Of a stretch of DNA of 64,000 nt, positions 45,629 through 57,869 are shown piece after piece (position 1 is the stretch's first letter; each line of letters begins with the position of its first letter). Position numbers and translations under genes: made by a program. Under the pieces are notes generated by a model. The model was not told the DNA's origin. It was given only the letters and a program-made list of their open reading frames with translations, and did no database searches. Source of the DNA: Antedon mediterranea (taxonomy: Eukaryota; Echinodermata; Crinoidea; Comatulida; Antedonidae); NCBI RefSeq assembly GCF_964355755.1, contig NC_092673.1, positions 19,165,001 through 19,229,000 on the forward strand. Reading direction: 5' to 3'.

Positions 45629-48600
45629 AGACACCTTCCCTACAATTTGTGAGGTTTTGTAAAAATAATACATATATTACTTTAAAAACATTAAACCAGG
45701 TCATTCCTTGTCTTAAATGTACGTTTTATGGTAAATTATGATAAAAAGTGAGAAACAATGCACTACCTAAGTAGCTCGCGGCGACTGACCTCTCGTGGAC
45801 GGTCTTTAGGCCTAGCCTATCTAGGCTTAGTTTTGTAGGCCTAGCTGGTAAACATCGGTAAAGTACAAACATCGTACGCTAGCTATATACCTAGCCTGAC
45901 GTTGTATAGTTGCTGCATTAATTGTCTTTCTATTTTTGCCAGACTCCGTTGATACAAATTGGGGAAAACCCGGTATTTTCGCTGAAAAGTTAGGAGTCTT
46001 CCATTTGTTTTGGCCTCACGATCGATCGAAAAGTGGGTGAATTACAGAAGAAAAACAGAAATATCAATCCACGCGCAATGCATTTTGGCATTTATAATTT
46101 TTAACCATTTAAAGACGAAAAAAGTTATCGCAATAGGACCATATAGTATTATTTTTACATTAAATATAGTTTGTGATCTTAAAATAGATAATAATAATTA
46201 TTTGTATAAATACTGTTTGATACTAAACGATCATTGTACAATTACAACAAGTAAAAATACAGTATTATAAAATGAAATAAATAACTATACTATTACAACT
46301 CACATTTACACACTGAATCTAAAGAAACATACATGATAAAATAACATTACATTCAAAATTGCACAGTCCGATCATAAAGCTGCCTATTATAAGATGCTTA
46401 TTGTTATACCAAGGGCCAACACCCTATTTCTTTATTTTGTGAATTGCATTACTTCCTCAATCAGTCTTGCCTTCTTTAAGGTTAAGTGATCTTCATTGAA
46501 CCTGTTGTGATTGTCAAGAATCTTTTTTTTAAATCAATGTTACCTTTTTTTCTGTCGATTTAGTGCCTGGCATTCTATAAAATTTGTGGATAGAACATCT
46601 TATATAAACCTGGTCAACATACAGTAATACTATAAACCTATGCTGTGAAAATAATTTTTACTATGGTATATAAAATAAAATATTAACAAGCTTTAATATC
46701 ATTTAGTTTGATAAATTAGTATAATTATCTAGGGACGATTAAAGTGATGCAGCTTGCTTATGCAATTTTATGCAAAACCAGCATACATAGTATAAACATC
46801 AGTAGTAAATTAGCTTGAATTTACCATGAAGATTGTACAACTAAGCTCTCTTCGATGTCATAACTGAAAACTTTCATTAACATCAAGCGGAACATATTTT
46901 GGTGAAACCAGAATCTATGAAACGTCGCTTAGGCAAGTTATTGGTTATGATGAAAATTGCATCAATGAAATTTCTATCAATGCGGATGAATAGATGATGA
47001 AAATAGAATAGATGAAAATGGCATAGATGATGAAAGCTGAATATATCATTAAATTAAAGGGGCTGTTTATACAATTAATTACACTATAGTAGATGACATA
47101 TACATTGATTGGATAGTGAAGGCAGCTAATAAAATAATAAATAATAAATCACCCCCTTAACCCTTCAGCACCTGAAACAATAATGTAATGTTTTATATAC
47201 TTCCTGTACAGTTATTTAAATATATAGGAAATCAGAGACTAATTACAAACAAAATACAACATTTTTTTTCTGGTTCATAAGTTTGCATTACAAGTTGTAT
47301 TTATTTGAAAGAATACTAAATAAATAGTAACGTAAATTTTGTCAACATTTGACATTCTAATCACGACCATTTGACGATATTAGGCCTAGGCTAGACAAAC
47401 TAGCCTATCTCATTCGTAGCCTGGTGGACAGGCTGCATGTTTTCGCCCAATTGAAGGCTGGCTTACTAGAGGAAGGCCTAGCTGGGCTTGAAATAATAAA
47501 TTATGACCTAAAATTTACTAATTTCAATAGCATAATATACTACTTATTTGTGAAACATCGATATCACAATTGGCAGATAAATCTAAATCGTTATTTTGAC
47601 TAAAAACCCTGTCTTCTTTCTCTAACAAATAGAGAGCTTATGCGGTTCAGGTGAGTGATTTTTTAGCAATTGTCAAGGCGTTTACCCAAGATGGAAAACC
47701 AACAGAATGAGAAACTTGTTTCTCCCTACTGCAATGAGGCAATTTAATGAAACATGGAAACAGTAGTCATTTTATGCTATTCCCTTACACACACCAATCT
47801 TACTTTTGTATTTTAAATGATATATTTTATCTGAATTTATATGTGCTTTATCTGTATTTACCAAATTTTAACCTTTTTAACTGATTTTTATATTTTTTTT
47901 TAAACGAAAATAATTTCAAACCATGTACAATATTTTATTGTGTTTGACCATAAATAAATGAATATTCACCAAATACAATACTGACTTCCTCAAACAATCT
48001 TGCAAAATATTTAACTGCAAAAACAGGAAGTTAAAACATATTCACGACTTCAATTATTCAAAAAGAAAGGAAACGAATGCTAGTGTTTAAATCATACTCT
48101 ATATATTATTGAGGTTTCACATTTTAGAATACCTGTTTTATAAGGCCAAAAAATATATATACTTGTTAAGCATCAAGGACGTTTTTTTTTTTTACTAAAG
48201 TACTATGCTTTAATAGGTCATCAACATTGTTTTATGCTACCATCTTGAAATAAAGTGATACTAATTCCTTCAAACACGAACAAATGAATCACTATTTTCA
48301 ACTTTAAGAAACTATTTAATGCAATAAAATTGTTCCTGTTGGTAAAATAAAATGTAATGATTTATCGTAATTGTTAGTTATTTTGTTGTCAGTCAGAAAA
48401 GAAAAAGAGAAGAGGCTAAAAAAATCAGGGAAGAGTGGTAACTTAACAATATATTTTGTCTGGCCTAATTAATTATTTCAACTTGTAAACCAAAACCACT
48501 ATTATTATTAATGAACTTTACTATTTAATCTCAATAACAGTACAGTAGTATGGTGATTGAATGAAAGCTATGAAAACATTTTTTGGGGACTACAAAGTCA

Positions 48601-49353
48601 TACTAAAGACTTTTGGGCTCCACAGATCTCTTATAATAGGCCTAATTTGTTATCTCAAATTTGATCTGGACTGGTCCAGAGGGCTATCAGTCATATTAAA
48701 GACATCAGCAAACATTTATTATCTTAAAGCCCCATTCCCTACGTTTTTTAGATCTAATTTAAGATCACAAACTATATTTAATGTAAAAATAATACTATAT
48801 GGTCTTATTGCGATATCTTTTTTCGTCTTTAAACGGTTAAAAATGTGAAAAATAAGTCGATTCTAATAATTATAGCGGCCCGCTATAAATCCCAAAATGC
48901 ATTGCGCGCGGATTGATATTTTTGTTTTTCACCTGTAATTCGCCCACTTTTCGATCGATCGTGAGGCCAAAACAAATGGAAGACTCCTAACTTTTCAGCG
49001 AAAATACCGGGTTTTCCCCAATTTGTATCAACGGAGTCTGGCAAAAATAGAAAGACAATTAATGCAGCAACTATACAACGTCAGGCTAGGTATATAGCTC
49101 GCGTACGATGTTTGTACGTTACCGATGTTTACCAGCTAGGCCTACAAAACTAAGCCTAGCTAGGCTAGGCCTAAGACCGTCCACGAGAGGTCGATCGCCG
49201 CAAGCTACTTAGGTAGTGCATTGTTTCTCACTTTTTATCATAATTTACCATAAAACGTACATTTAAGACAAGGAATGACATGGTTTAATGTTTTTAAAGT
49301 GATATATATGTATTATTTTCCAAAAAACGTCCAAAATTGCAGGGAAGGGGTCT
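45629..49353. mobile_element. Fold-back element with about 600-bp inverted arms, TTAA flanks
   Basis: The left arm (45629-46200) and right arm (48745-49353) are inverted copies over nearly 600 bp (e.g. CCATATAGTATTATTTTTAC, ATCGATCGAAAAGTGGG). Ends AGACACCTTCCC and AGACCCCTTCCC lie against TTAA on both sides (45625-45628, 49354-49357), pointing to a piggyBac-type target. The 2.5-kb interior has no recognisable gene. Confidence 0.7.
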
Positions 49354-50992
49354 TTAATATTAATCTAAATATATTTTTTATTTTTTGTACATATTCTGCA
49401 AGATGGCTTCCGTAGCACGAAAATCGTCTATTGGTTTAAGTTTCTCTGATCGCCTTACATCATTATTACTAGGCTAGCCTACAAGGGCCTAGATTAAAAG
49501 AGAATAGTAGGCCTAGGTAGAAGGCTAGGCCTGGCTCTAATGCCTCTCTACGTACAGTACTACTAGGTCTAGCTAGTAGGCCTAGGCTAGGCCTAGTTAC
49601 TAGATTATGGGCGTAGGCCTAGCGCCGTATTGGCTGTCTGTGTAGGCTATAGGCCTAAGCCTAGCTTGGCTAAATAAAAAAGTCTAGGCCTACAGTAGGC
49701 CCTTCTTAAGAAAGACCTGCCATTAAAACAATAGGATCAGGTGCCATTTTCGGCCACCTCGACTTGTATGGACTATACCATTATAAAAAGATGGGAAAAT
49801 AGGTTCAACTAGTATAGCCGAGTCGTCGTAAAACAAAAAACTAAAATCCATAAATATGTCGTCAATGAATCCGTTACCATTTTGTTTCTGTATCTACAAT
49901 CGTTTCATTTATTTACATTTAACATTAAATGTATCCGGTAATCAGTAAAAAACAAATAAACATATAATTACGTCAATGAATCTGTTACCATGGAGTTGTT
50001 AGTGTTACCATTTTGTTTCTACGGTATCTTCGTGAGGTGGTTTCCCCGATTAATCGTACGATCTAAACGGTACTGGGTATGATCAACTAGCGTTCGTGTT
50101 TCCACCTAATCATCCATTCATAGAAGTACTGATGAAGATATCAATCTGTGGCGACAATAGAATGGACCTGAGACCTGGCTATCTTCGACTTTTAAATAAT
50201 AGAAAGGTTAGAAAAATGTTTTTGTTAGACTAGAAATGTACGTTGTATGTATATAGAAAAATGGTTGTAGTTTTCAAAATTACGTTGTATAAGTTGCGAT
50301 GTGAAAAACTGTTATTTAATCGTTAGTTGTCGTGTACATAAAGCAAAAATATAAATATAATAAAATAAAATAAAATAAAAATCGTTAGTAAAACTTTTAA
50401 AAAGAGTAAAGATATAAGGAAGAAAAGCAAAGAGATCATCGTTTCATTTATTTACTTTTAACATTAAATGTAAATGTAGGCTATCAGATGATCAGTAAAG
50501 CAAACATACATAATAATTACGTCAATGAATCTGTTACCATTTCGTTTAACTACGGTATCTATATTCGTTCCATTTATTTACATTTAACATTAAATGTAAA
50601 TGTATCAGGTAATCAGTAAAACCATAGAGATATTATAGTATCTCTATGGTAAAACAAATAAACATATAATTACGTCAATGAATCTGTTACCATTATGATT
50701 TTGTTTCTGTATCTACATTCGTTTCATTTATTTGTATCAGGTGATCAGTAAAACAAACAAAAAACATATAATTATGTCAATAAATCTTCAATTATGCTCG
50801 TCCGATTGTGATATTTAGTTTAGTTGTTTTGTAGTTTAACATATTTTAAATTTAATTAATTGTATTGTTTGTAGTATTTAAGATGTTTTAATTCCGATTG
50901 TACTGTAGTTTTTAATATGTTTTGATTTTGATTGTACTGTAGTATTTAGTTTAGTTGTATTGTAGTTTAACATGTTTTAATTAATTTTATAA
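49354..50992. repeat. TAGGCCTA-rich DNA and an irregular 100-150-bp repeat
   Basis: 49480-49700 is dense in TAGGCCTA/CTAGGC words. From 49895 to 50795 a block (CATTTATTTACATTTAACAT, then ATAATTACGTCAATGAATCT and GTTACCAT) occurs about four times at irregular spacing. No gene seen. Confidence 0.7.
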
Positions 50993-51187
50993 ACCAAACA
51001 AGGGGGTGCAGCAGCCACTTCAAGACATGAGGCACTTGCGCTACCTGTTTTACTGAAAAATACTACGGACTTGAACTACCATTTACCAAAATCAAGGCCA
51101 CGCCAGAGAGGGTGCAATATTTGTACTGGTTCCCAGCATGATCTGCGCATGGCCAAAGAGACCTCCACCGTTCATGGCAAATTTTGA
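50993..51187 (+). pseudogene. Possible transposase C-terminal fragment
   Basis: An open stretch of 64 codons ending in TGA contains HEALALPVLLKN, NYHLPKSRPRQRGCNIC and a downstream His. The HLP, basic run, C-x2-C order resembles the Cys-rich C-terminus of piggyBac-type transposases, but this is a weak family guess. There is no start codon or upstream domain. It lies just outside the MULE's left target duplication. Confidence 0.3.
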
Positions 51188-51260
51188 CGCGTTTGCGGTG
51201 GTGCACACCACCGATGATCAAGAGCGGTCACAGTTGAATGATTTTGTCCTAGGCCGGCTA

Positions 51261-51341
51261 GCGAAATTTTTTTTACTCGTCATATAAGGCCGATTTAGCA
51301 GAAGTCAATAGAGGGCGCGCTCCATCGCTCATGAATATTTA
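51261..51341. repeat. MULE left terminal inverted repeat
   Basis: Identical over 81 bp to the reverse complement of 57418-57498. It contains an A/T run and GAGGGCGCGCTCC. Transcription of the transposase probably starts between here and the ATG 164 bp further on. Confidence 0.93.
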
Positions 51342-51504
51342 TTAGAAAGTGTTACTCAAAACTTGCATACATTAAAACTTTCGCGCTAGATAGCATGGCA
51401 GCCTGCTAGCTGTCGTCGATACGCGGCGATGATACGACGATGATAGGATCGTCGCCTTTTCCACTCTCTACTTCTTGCTTCCATCTCTCTCTCCTCCAGC
51501 AGCC

Positions 51505-54500
51505 ATGGATATCACAGCTTGTGATGTCCATAACTGTAGTGATATTGATGATGCACTGAAGGTAAGAGAGTAGGCCTATGTCGTATGATAACAATAACAT
51601 TAACTAGCCTAGAATTTAATTCGTCACTTTGACGAATTATAGGTGATCATTTCTTATAATTTTAATGACATTTAATTTTTAAAAACGATGAATGTACGTT
51701 AAAATACGATCGCAAAATGTTGATAATCCGATGACCTGACTAAAATGCATACGATTATTAGCTTCCTAGACCTAGCCTACCTAGGCCTAGTGCTGAGTTT
51801 TACCTAGTATTATGTCTCATATACTGAGCTGTAGATACTGTAAATACAGAAGGAAGGAAGGGATGAAGCATAGGTCTATCCTACTAGCTTAGGCCTAGGC
51901 TAGTTAATTGGTTAAATATTAATTAGGCCTAGGGATGCCTACTACTACTAGGGCCTAGCTAGGCCTAGTTAGGCCTCTAGTACTAGGCTAGGCCTACACT
52001 AGCTAGTCCCCTAACTCTAGGCCTAGTAGTAGTAGTAGGTAGGCATAGGCTATAGGCTAATTAATAATAGGCCTAGTAATACAATATTAATTTGAACATA
52101 CTGTACAGACTAGTTGATCATACCCAGTACCGTTTGATCGTACGATTAATCGGGAAACCACCTCACGACAATACAATGTAAAATAATATAGGCCTAATTG
52201 CCTAGGCCTATATTTTACAGTTGTAGATAGACGCCTATGCCTAATTTGATTTAGATATGTGTACGTTACTGTTATTTTATATATTATTATAATTTAGGCC
52301 TAAATTTAAAAGCATTAAAAAATTGATTGTGCATTTAGATGAACATTTTCTATCATGGTTGTGCATTTGTTAAAGCTTTTATAGTGATTTTTAAAGAAAT
52401 GTTTTAAATTGAAACTAAACATACTCTTATCTTTTAGGACATTCTTCCTGAAGATTATGTTTACCTAGTGTGTGGGTATACTAGCAATGAGACAGGTGGC
52501 TATACTGCAGATTTGAGACTTAATATCTCAACAAAAAATGAAGCAGATATGTGGTTGACTTCTTTCACCAACAAGACCAAAACCACTCTAAGGATTCGCA
52601 GATTGTATCTTCGGGTAAGAAGAACATCCATAAGGTTTACTTGAGATGTCATCACAATACGTTCCCAAGGAACAGCTTAGCTAATGAAAAGAGTGGTTCT
52701 AAAAACACTGATTGTCCGGCCAGCATGGTGATTACTGTAAAGCGAGAGGTGACCAACCGAAAGAGCAGGTAAATTCTGATAAAATGAGATTAAATTGTTA
52801 GAATAAAAGGGAAGTAAACTTTACGAAATAATGATATTTTATTACCACCTTTGCTTCTCCCACAATAAGTATGGCATTATGAAATAGTACGACCCAAAGG
52901 CGACATTTTTAGGGGGTGGCATTATGTGTGGGTGGCACTAATTGACATCCGTTCATCATGGGGTCACTCCTAAAAAGAATTACAGTCGGTAGGGGTGGGG
53001 GTTAATTCATACCTAAACAAAAAAACTTTATTAATGTTACAAAACACAGAAGACACTTCAATAAGAGATACTATTTTAAAAAATTCTGATGAATAGAATT
53101 ACATTTATTTGCAAAATTCCTTCAATACTACAAAAACTGGAAAACCAAAAAGTTTGTAATTACCATTTTCCCGACTTAGATATAAGATCAACCCAAACAT
53201 GAAATCTCATCTGTTTTAAGGTGTGGCTCATTTTATGTGAAAATGACTCAAACATTGGGGTTTGGGGTTAGTAATAGATAATTATGAAAAAAAAAACACA
53301 AAAAAGAATGTTCTGGATATAATAACCAAACACATACATTATTATTTTAAACATTTAATCCACAATAATTTTACCACATTACTGTATTGTACTTGAAAGT
53401 AAATGTCATTGTCTTACCATTAATTTAAGGATATCTTTTTTCTATAGATCTTCAGATACTCACTTGCACAACTTCCCAATGATGGTTCATTTGAGTTACA
53501 ACCACAATCATCCGATCCTCTGTGCTGACACTCTAAGACACAGAGATGTTTCAGATATAGTAACAAAGAAGTTTGTGGATATGTTCAAAACAGGTCATTC
53601 ACCATCGACCGCTCTTCTAGCACATAAACATGACCTTGAAGAGGAGCATACTGATGACTACGTTGTAGTTGCTGCTGACCGAGCAGAATGTCCTGATCAG
53701 CAATGGTGCTACCGGTAAGTAGCCATCGTGAAGTTTATCAATATGTTCGTTCGTATGTTAAAGTTAAATAATTTTGTAAAATATGTTTATTACACATTAG
53801 TGTATTATTAATGAAACTATTTTAGCAATACAATTTGCTCCCATCATTGGATACTGTAATTTTATATTTATATCAGGTTGTACTACAAGATATTCAAAGA
53901 AAGCTATGGAGAACCTGATGGTGAAGCAATGCTTAGAGACCTTGAAGCAAAAATTCAGCAAGTGTGTTCAACGCATAATGAAGAAGTTGCCAAGATAAAG
54001 CGAGTTGGAGAAAATGTGGTCGTTGCCATATGTACACCTCTGATGAAACGTGTCCACAGATATGTACGACAGAGTGGTGAACTTGCTTTTATTGATTCAT
54101 CGGGCGGAGTAGACCGTCATGGCTGTCGTGTTTTTGTAATTCTTACACATAGCTGTGCCGGTGGCCTACCGTTGGGCTTACTTATCACCACGTCGGAAAC
54201 TGAAGAGGTCATTACAGAAGGCCTAACTCTTCTTAAGGACATTTTACCGCCTGTTGCCTTTTATGGTAAGTTAGGCCCAGCTGTCTTTATGACAGATGAC
54301 TGTGAGGCAGAGAGGAAAGCCCTAAGTAATGTATTCCCAGGGTCTTCACGTGTTCTGTGTGCGTTCCACATATTGCAGGCTATGTGGAGATACCTGTGGG
54401 ACACAAAACACAAGGTAAAAAAGGAAGATAGACCACGATTATTAGGCGCGGTCAAGGCAATGCTGTATGCATCTACTGAGGCTCAGCTACATGTCTTTTA

Positions 54501-55773
54501 TGAGGATTTGGTTGGTGATGATAGTTCAAAGACCTATCCACAATTTATAGACCACGTAACTAAATTGTATGACAGACGCGAGATGTGGGCTTTGTGTTAT
54601 CGAAACGAGCTACCAATGCGTTCAAATAACACCAACAATTACTGCGAGGCTGCAATGAGAATTTTGAAGGACCATATTTTCCAACGTACTAAGGCCTTTA
54701 ACATGGTTCAGCTTTTTGATTTTCTCCTGACGAGAGTTGAAGTTCACTATGAAAGACGACTTATAGATGTTGCAAACAATAGGTTGGGTAAGGCGATTTC
54801 CGCAAGATATGCTTCAGTGAGTGGCTGGCAGCTCCTTAAAGAGGATATTATCCAAACAGGTGACAACTCATTTGAGGTACCATCTCAAAATTCAGAAGGA
54901 GTAACGTACAACGTTAATATTGAGGCAGCATCATGCTCGTGTGTTGTTGGCAGAAATGGTGGGCCTTGCAAGCATCAACACATTGTTTCGAAGCATTACG
55001 GCATACATACCATCAACACTAGTCCTGTGAACAGTCCAACCCTAAGAAGAATGTTTTACACCATTGCCACTGGATACGAGATGCATAAGGATTGGTTTTT
55101 ATCTTTGAAATCTAACGAAAGTGAAGAATCACACATACAGTGCATCGCAATGCATCACGAACAGGCTCATTCTTCGACTGATGTGGAAGCCCATCCTTCG
55201 ACTGACATAGACACTCTTTCTTTGGCTGATATAGATGCTCATCCTTCGACTGACGAGAACACTCATCCTTCGACTGACGAGAACACTCATACTTCGACTG
55301 ACGAGAACACTCATCCTTTGACTACTGTAGATGAAATGCCTGTACAACAAGGACAGCATGATGAACAAGCACTACTATTCATACACCTCCTAAAGGAAAA
55401 GGAACAGCAACATCCCGATATTTTCCGTGATGCAATATCCTGTTTCTTTGATAGTGTGAACAAAATTAAGACAGACGCCGCACTGGTTTCAGCCCTGCAT
55501 ACATTCGGCAAATATTCTGGTGAGAGTCTGATGAAAAAGCGCCCAAGAAGGTTGGGAAAAATCATTGGTGTACAACCTACAGCTGTGGCTCGTAGAAAAT
55601 CATCTCTTGGTGGGCGAAGGTCTCTTGGATCTGGGCGTCCACTAAAACAAATACAGGTAAATAGCAATCCAAAGCTTATGCCAAAGAAAAGAATAAGGAG
55701 GGCTCCTCACAAACTTTCAACCTGTGTAAAAACAAATATTTCATTGGGAAAACCCCATTCAATGAAAAAGTAA
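51505..55773 (+). CDS. MULE transposase with SWIM zinc finger, four exons, one frameshift
   Basis: Exons: 51505-51561, 52438-52768, 53448-53714, 53877-55773; all introns are GT-AG and phases fit except inside exon 2. There the frame from exon 1 (ending near TTLRIRRLYL) must shift by one base at about 52610-52617 to reach GKKNIHKVYLRCHHNT and the later exons. About 850 residues would result. Exon 2 carries the N-terminal DNA-binding-type domain (CHHNT, NTDCPASM). Exon 3 has YNHNHPILCADTLRHRD. Exon 4 has the DDE-type MULE core (AFIDSSGG; FMTDDCEAERKAL; CAFHILQAMW; NNYCEAAMR), a SWIM finger (CSCVVGRNGGPCKHQH) and a Ser/Thr-Asp-rich 24-bp repeat, then basic nuclear-type signals (KKRPRR, KKRIRR). 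It would cut and paste the element by binding its TIRs. The frameshift suggests this copy is inactive unless it is a sequencing error. Confidence 0.88.
51609..51639 (-). mobile_element. Solo Helentron 3' terminus inside MULE intron 1
   Basis: On the minus strand it reads CCTATAATTCGTCA-AAG-TGACGAATTA then CTAG, nearly identical to the 3' end of the element at 45027. The first intron was therefore invaded by, or acquired the end of, the same family. The corresponding 5' end is not evident in the intron. Confidence 0.6.
52110..52167. repeat. 58-bp repeat inside MULE intron 1, inverted to 50031-50090
   Basis: TAGTTGATCATACCCAGTAC and the rest match the reverse complement of 50031-50090 with two or three differences. 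One copy is inside the MULE and one is outside it. Probably fragments of one dispersed element. Confidence 0.7.
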
Positions 55774-57417
55774 GCATTAGAGATTTTTCGCAGTCAGTGA
55801 CAGTGATGCATGATACAGTACATAGGGCCTAGGTGCTTTAATAACAGTGAAGTTATACTTATTACATAATTATAAATAACAGTGAAACATGGGCCTATTG
55901 TTTAATATTAGTTTAATACCTGGTGGCGACATTTAAAAAAAAATTCTTTATATTATTGTTTAATAAATAATAAAACGTGTATTCATCCATGTTTGGGAAT
56001 TTTTACAATTTGTTTAGATAGTACAAGTAAATCTTTTGGAAAATAGCCGATTATGCACAGATGTTTTAAATAAAGTTAAGTAAAAACTCTGGATATACGG
56101 TACTGTACATTAATATCACCTGCTGTATTGAGTTTTGTTCTAACTTAAAGTGACGATCTATTTAAAGGCCAGGTGCGGGCAAAAAATTTCTATTGATCAT
56201 ACATTCCAATAATTATCGATCTATAATTTCCCCTATGTTTCATAATTTTTGGGATTTTATTTGTGTTGCAGGAGCTTTTTGAAAATTAGCACTTTCATAT
56301 CAGTGGGGGGATAGTTCAAATTACACAGTAAAATCTCTATTCTTTTGTACACAAATTTTGAAAATAGAGAGGCATTTCAAAAAGTTATGAAAAATAAACG
56401 GTGTGGTAAAAAATGTTATCAGATGACTAAATATAGGTAATATAACTTGAATTTTACATTTCTGTTATTTTTCTTCAACTTCAGAATTTTATTTACATGC
56501 TATAGCAAAAATTATCCACCGTATATCCACCATCTTTTTTCACCTTCTAGGGAGTCACCAGACATGTTATTACATTATGTTAACTACCTAACTACTGAAA
56601 AAAAGTCTTCCTGGTTTTTTTGGCAGAATTTTGCCAAATTTTGTATTTGACCATATTAGGGAAAATTCATGGTTTTTCATCTTGATTTCTGTTACAAATA
56701 ATTTATTTATGTACAATTAACCAGATATTATATTTAAAATTCATGCCTGTACCTGAGCTTTAAAACAAACATGGTTCCATGTATCTTGAATAAAATATAT
56801 GAAAACGTTCACTGCCATCACTTGATATTTTGTTACTGGTTTATTTGATTTATACATTTCTTATTTCACATTATGCAGACACGTATCATATCATCTGGGG
56901 TGGGGGTGCAAGGGTACGATCGCACCCCTCCCCCTAATTTTTTATTTATAGAAGAAAAAAAAACACCCGGAAATAAAACTACTATGCCACAACCATCATC
57001 ATGGACCGAAAATATCAGAGAAGGCGTGATTACAAACGCAGTTTCAAACTGTTAAATGGATTAGTTGAAGAAATGTCATAATGCTCAAATAAAATGTACC
57101 TGAGATTGGTATGATGTAGGCCTAGGCTATACTGTAAAAGGGTAAAATCAAATGTTAAAACCTCCTTGGTAAAAGCATGGAGTAAAACCTTCTTGGGTGT
57201 TACAGTATCATCATAAATATTATTTTATTATACCACCATATACATATTACAGTATTAATTAAATGTAATTATTGCATGAATTGCTTTCATTGTAGGCCTA
57301 TTTTATCAGCAGTAAAAAAAGAACATTGTAGGTAGCTGCATGACAGCGAGTAAAAATTGGGAAAGCAATAATTCTTCACTGCTCTGCTTGCTTGCTTGTG
57401 ACCGCTGGCGCTGAATT
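55774..57417. other. MULE 3' non-coding region
   Basis: 1.6 kb between the transposase stop and the right TIR. AATAAA-type signals follow at about 55960 and 56068. No second gene is seen; short open frames here have no recognisable features. Confidence 0.6.
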
Positions 57418-57498
57418 TAAATATTCATGAGCGATGGAGCGCGCCCTCTATTGACTTCTGCTAAATCGGCCTTATATGACGAGTAAAAAAAATTTCGC
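57418..57498. repeat. MULE right terminal inverted repeat
   Basis: Exact inverted partner of the left end, followed immediately by the GGCCGGCTA target duplication. Confidence 0.93.
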
Positions 57499-57869
57499 GG
57501 CCGGCTATGTTTCGTGTTATACTGATGATGCTCGCGGGGAAAACTCTATTAAAAGGTATTTAGCGATGGGCCCCGCGATGGGCTTATAGCATCCAGTATG
57601 CTAAAATTCTTGCAAAATTTGGCGATAAATCGTGAAATTTTGACACGGGTGGGCGGGCCAGGGACTTAAACTACTAATTTCACCCTGTCATTTCCCACAC
57701 TTGTGCTACCAACTCCCAATATTTGTGCTACCAGGCCCTCGAAAATATACCCGTAAATGCGACACCTCCCCCCGTATGGAAATATTTAAGAGTGCCCCCC
57801 CCCCTCCCCCATCCTCATCCATCCATGTGTTTATGTTCGTCTTAGGACCAATCACAATGCAGTTGATAT

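Larger units (their letters stand above)
51261..57498 (+). mobile_element. Mutator-like (MULE) DNA transposon, full length, 6238 bp
   Basis: Perfect 81-bp terminal inverted repeats (51261-51341 and 57418-57498) start GCGAAATTTTTTTTACTCGT. The 9-bp direct duplication GGCCGGCTA flanks both ends (51252-51260, 57499-57507), the target length typical of Mutator elements. It holds one four-exon transposase gene on the plus strand. Identical TIRs and an exact target duplication argue for a recent insertion. Confidence 0.93.

Noticed and set aside
48342-48440. Lys/Glu-rich open stretch after TTGTTGTCAG
   Set aside because: Low-complexity, inside the fold-back element, no partner exon.
55129-55667. 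Minus-strand frames opposite the MULE transposase
   Set aside because: Antisense shadows of the Ser/Thr-Asp repeat and the basic tail.
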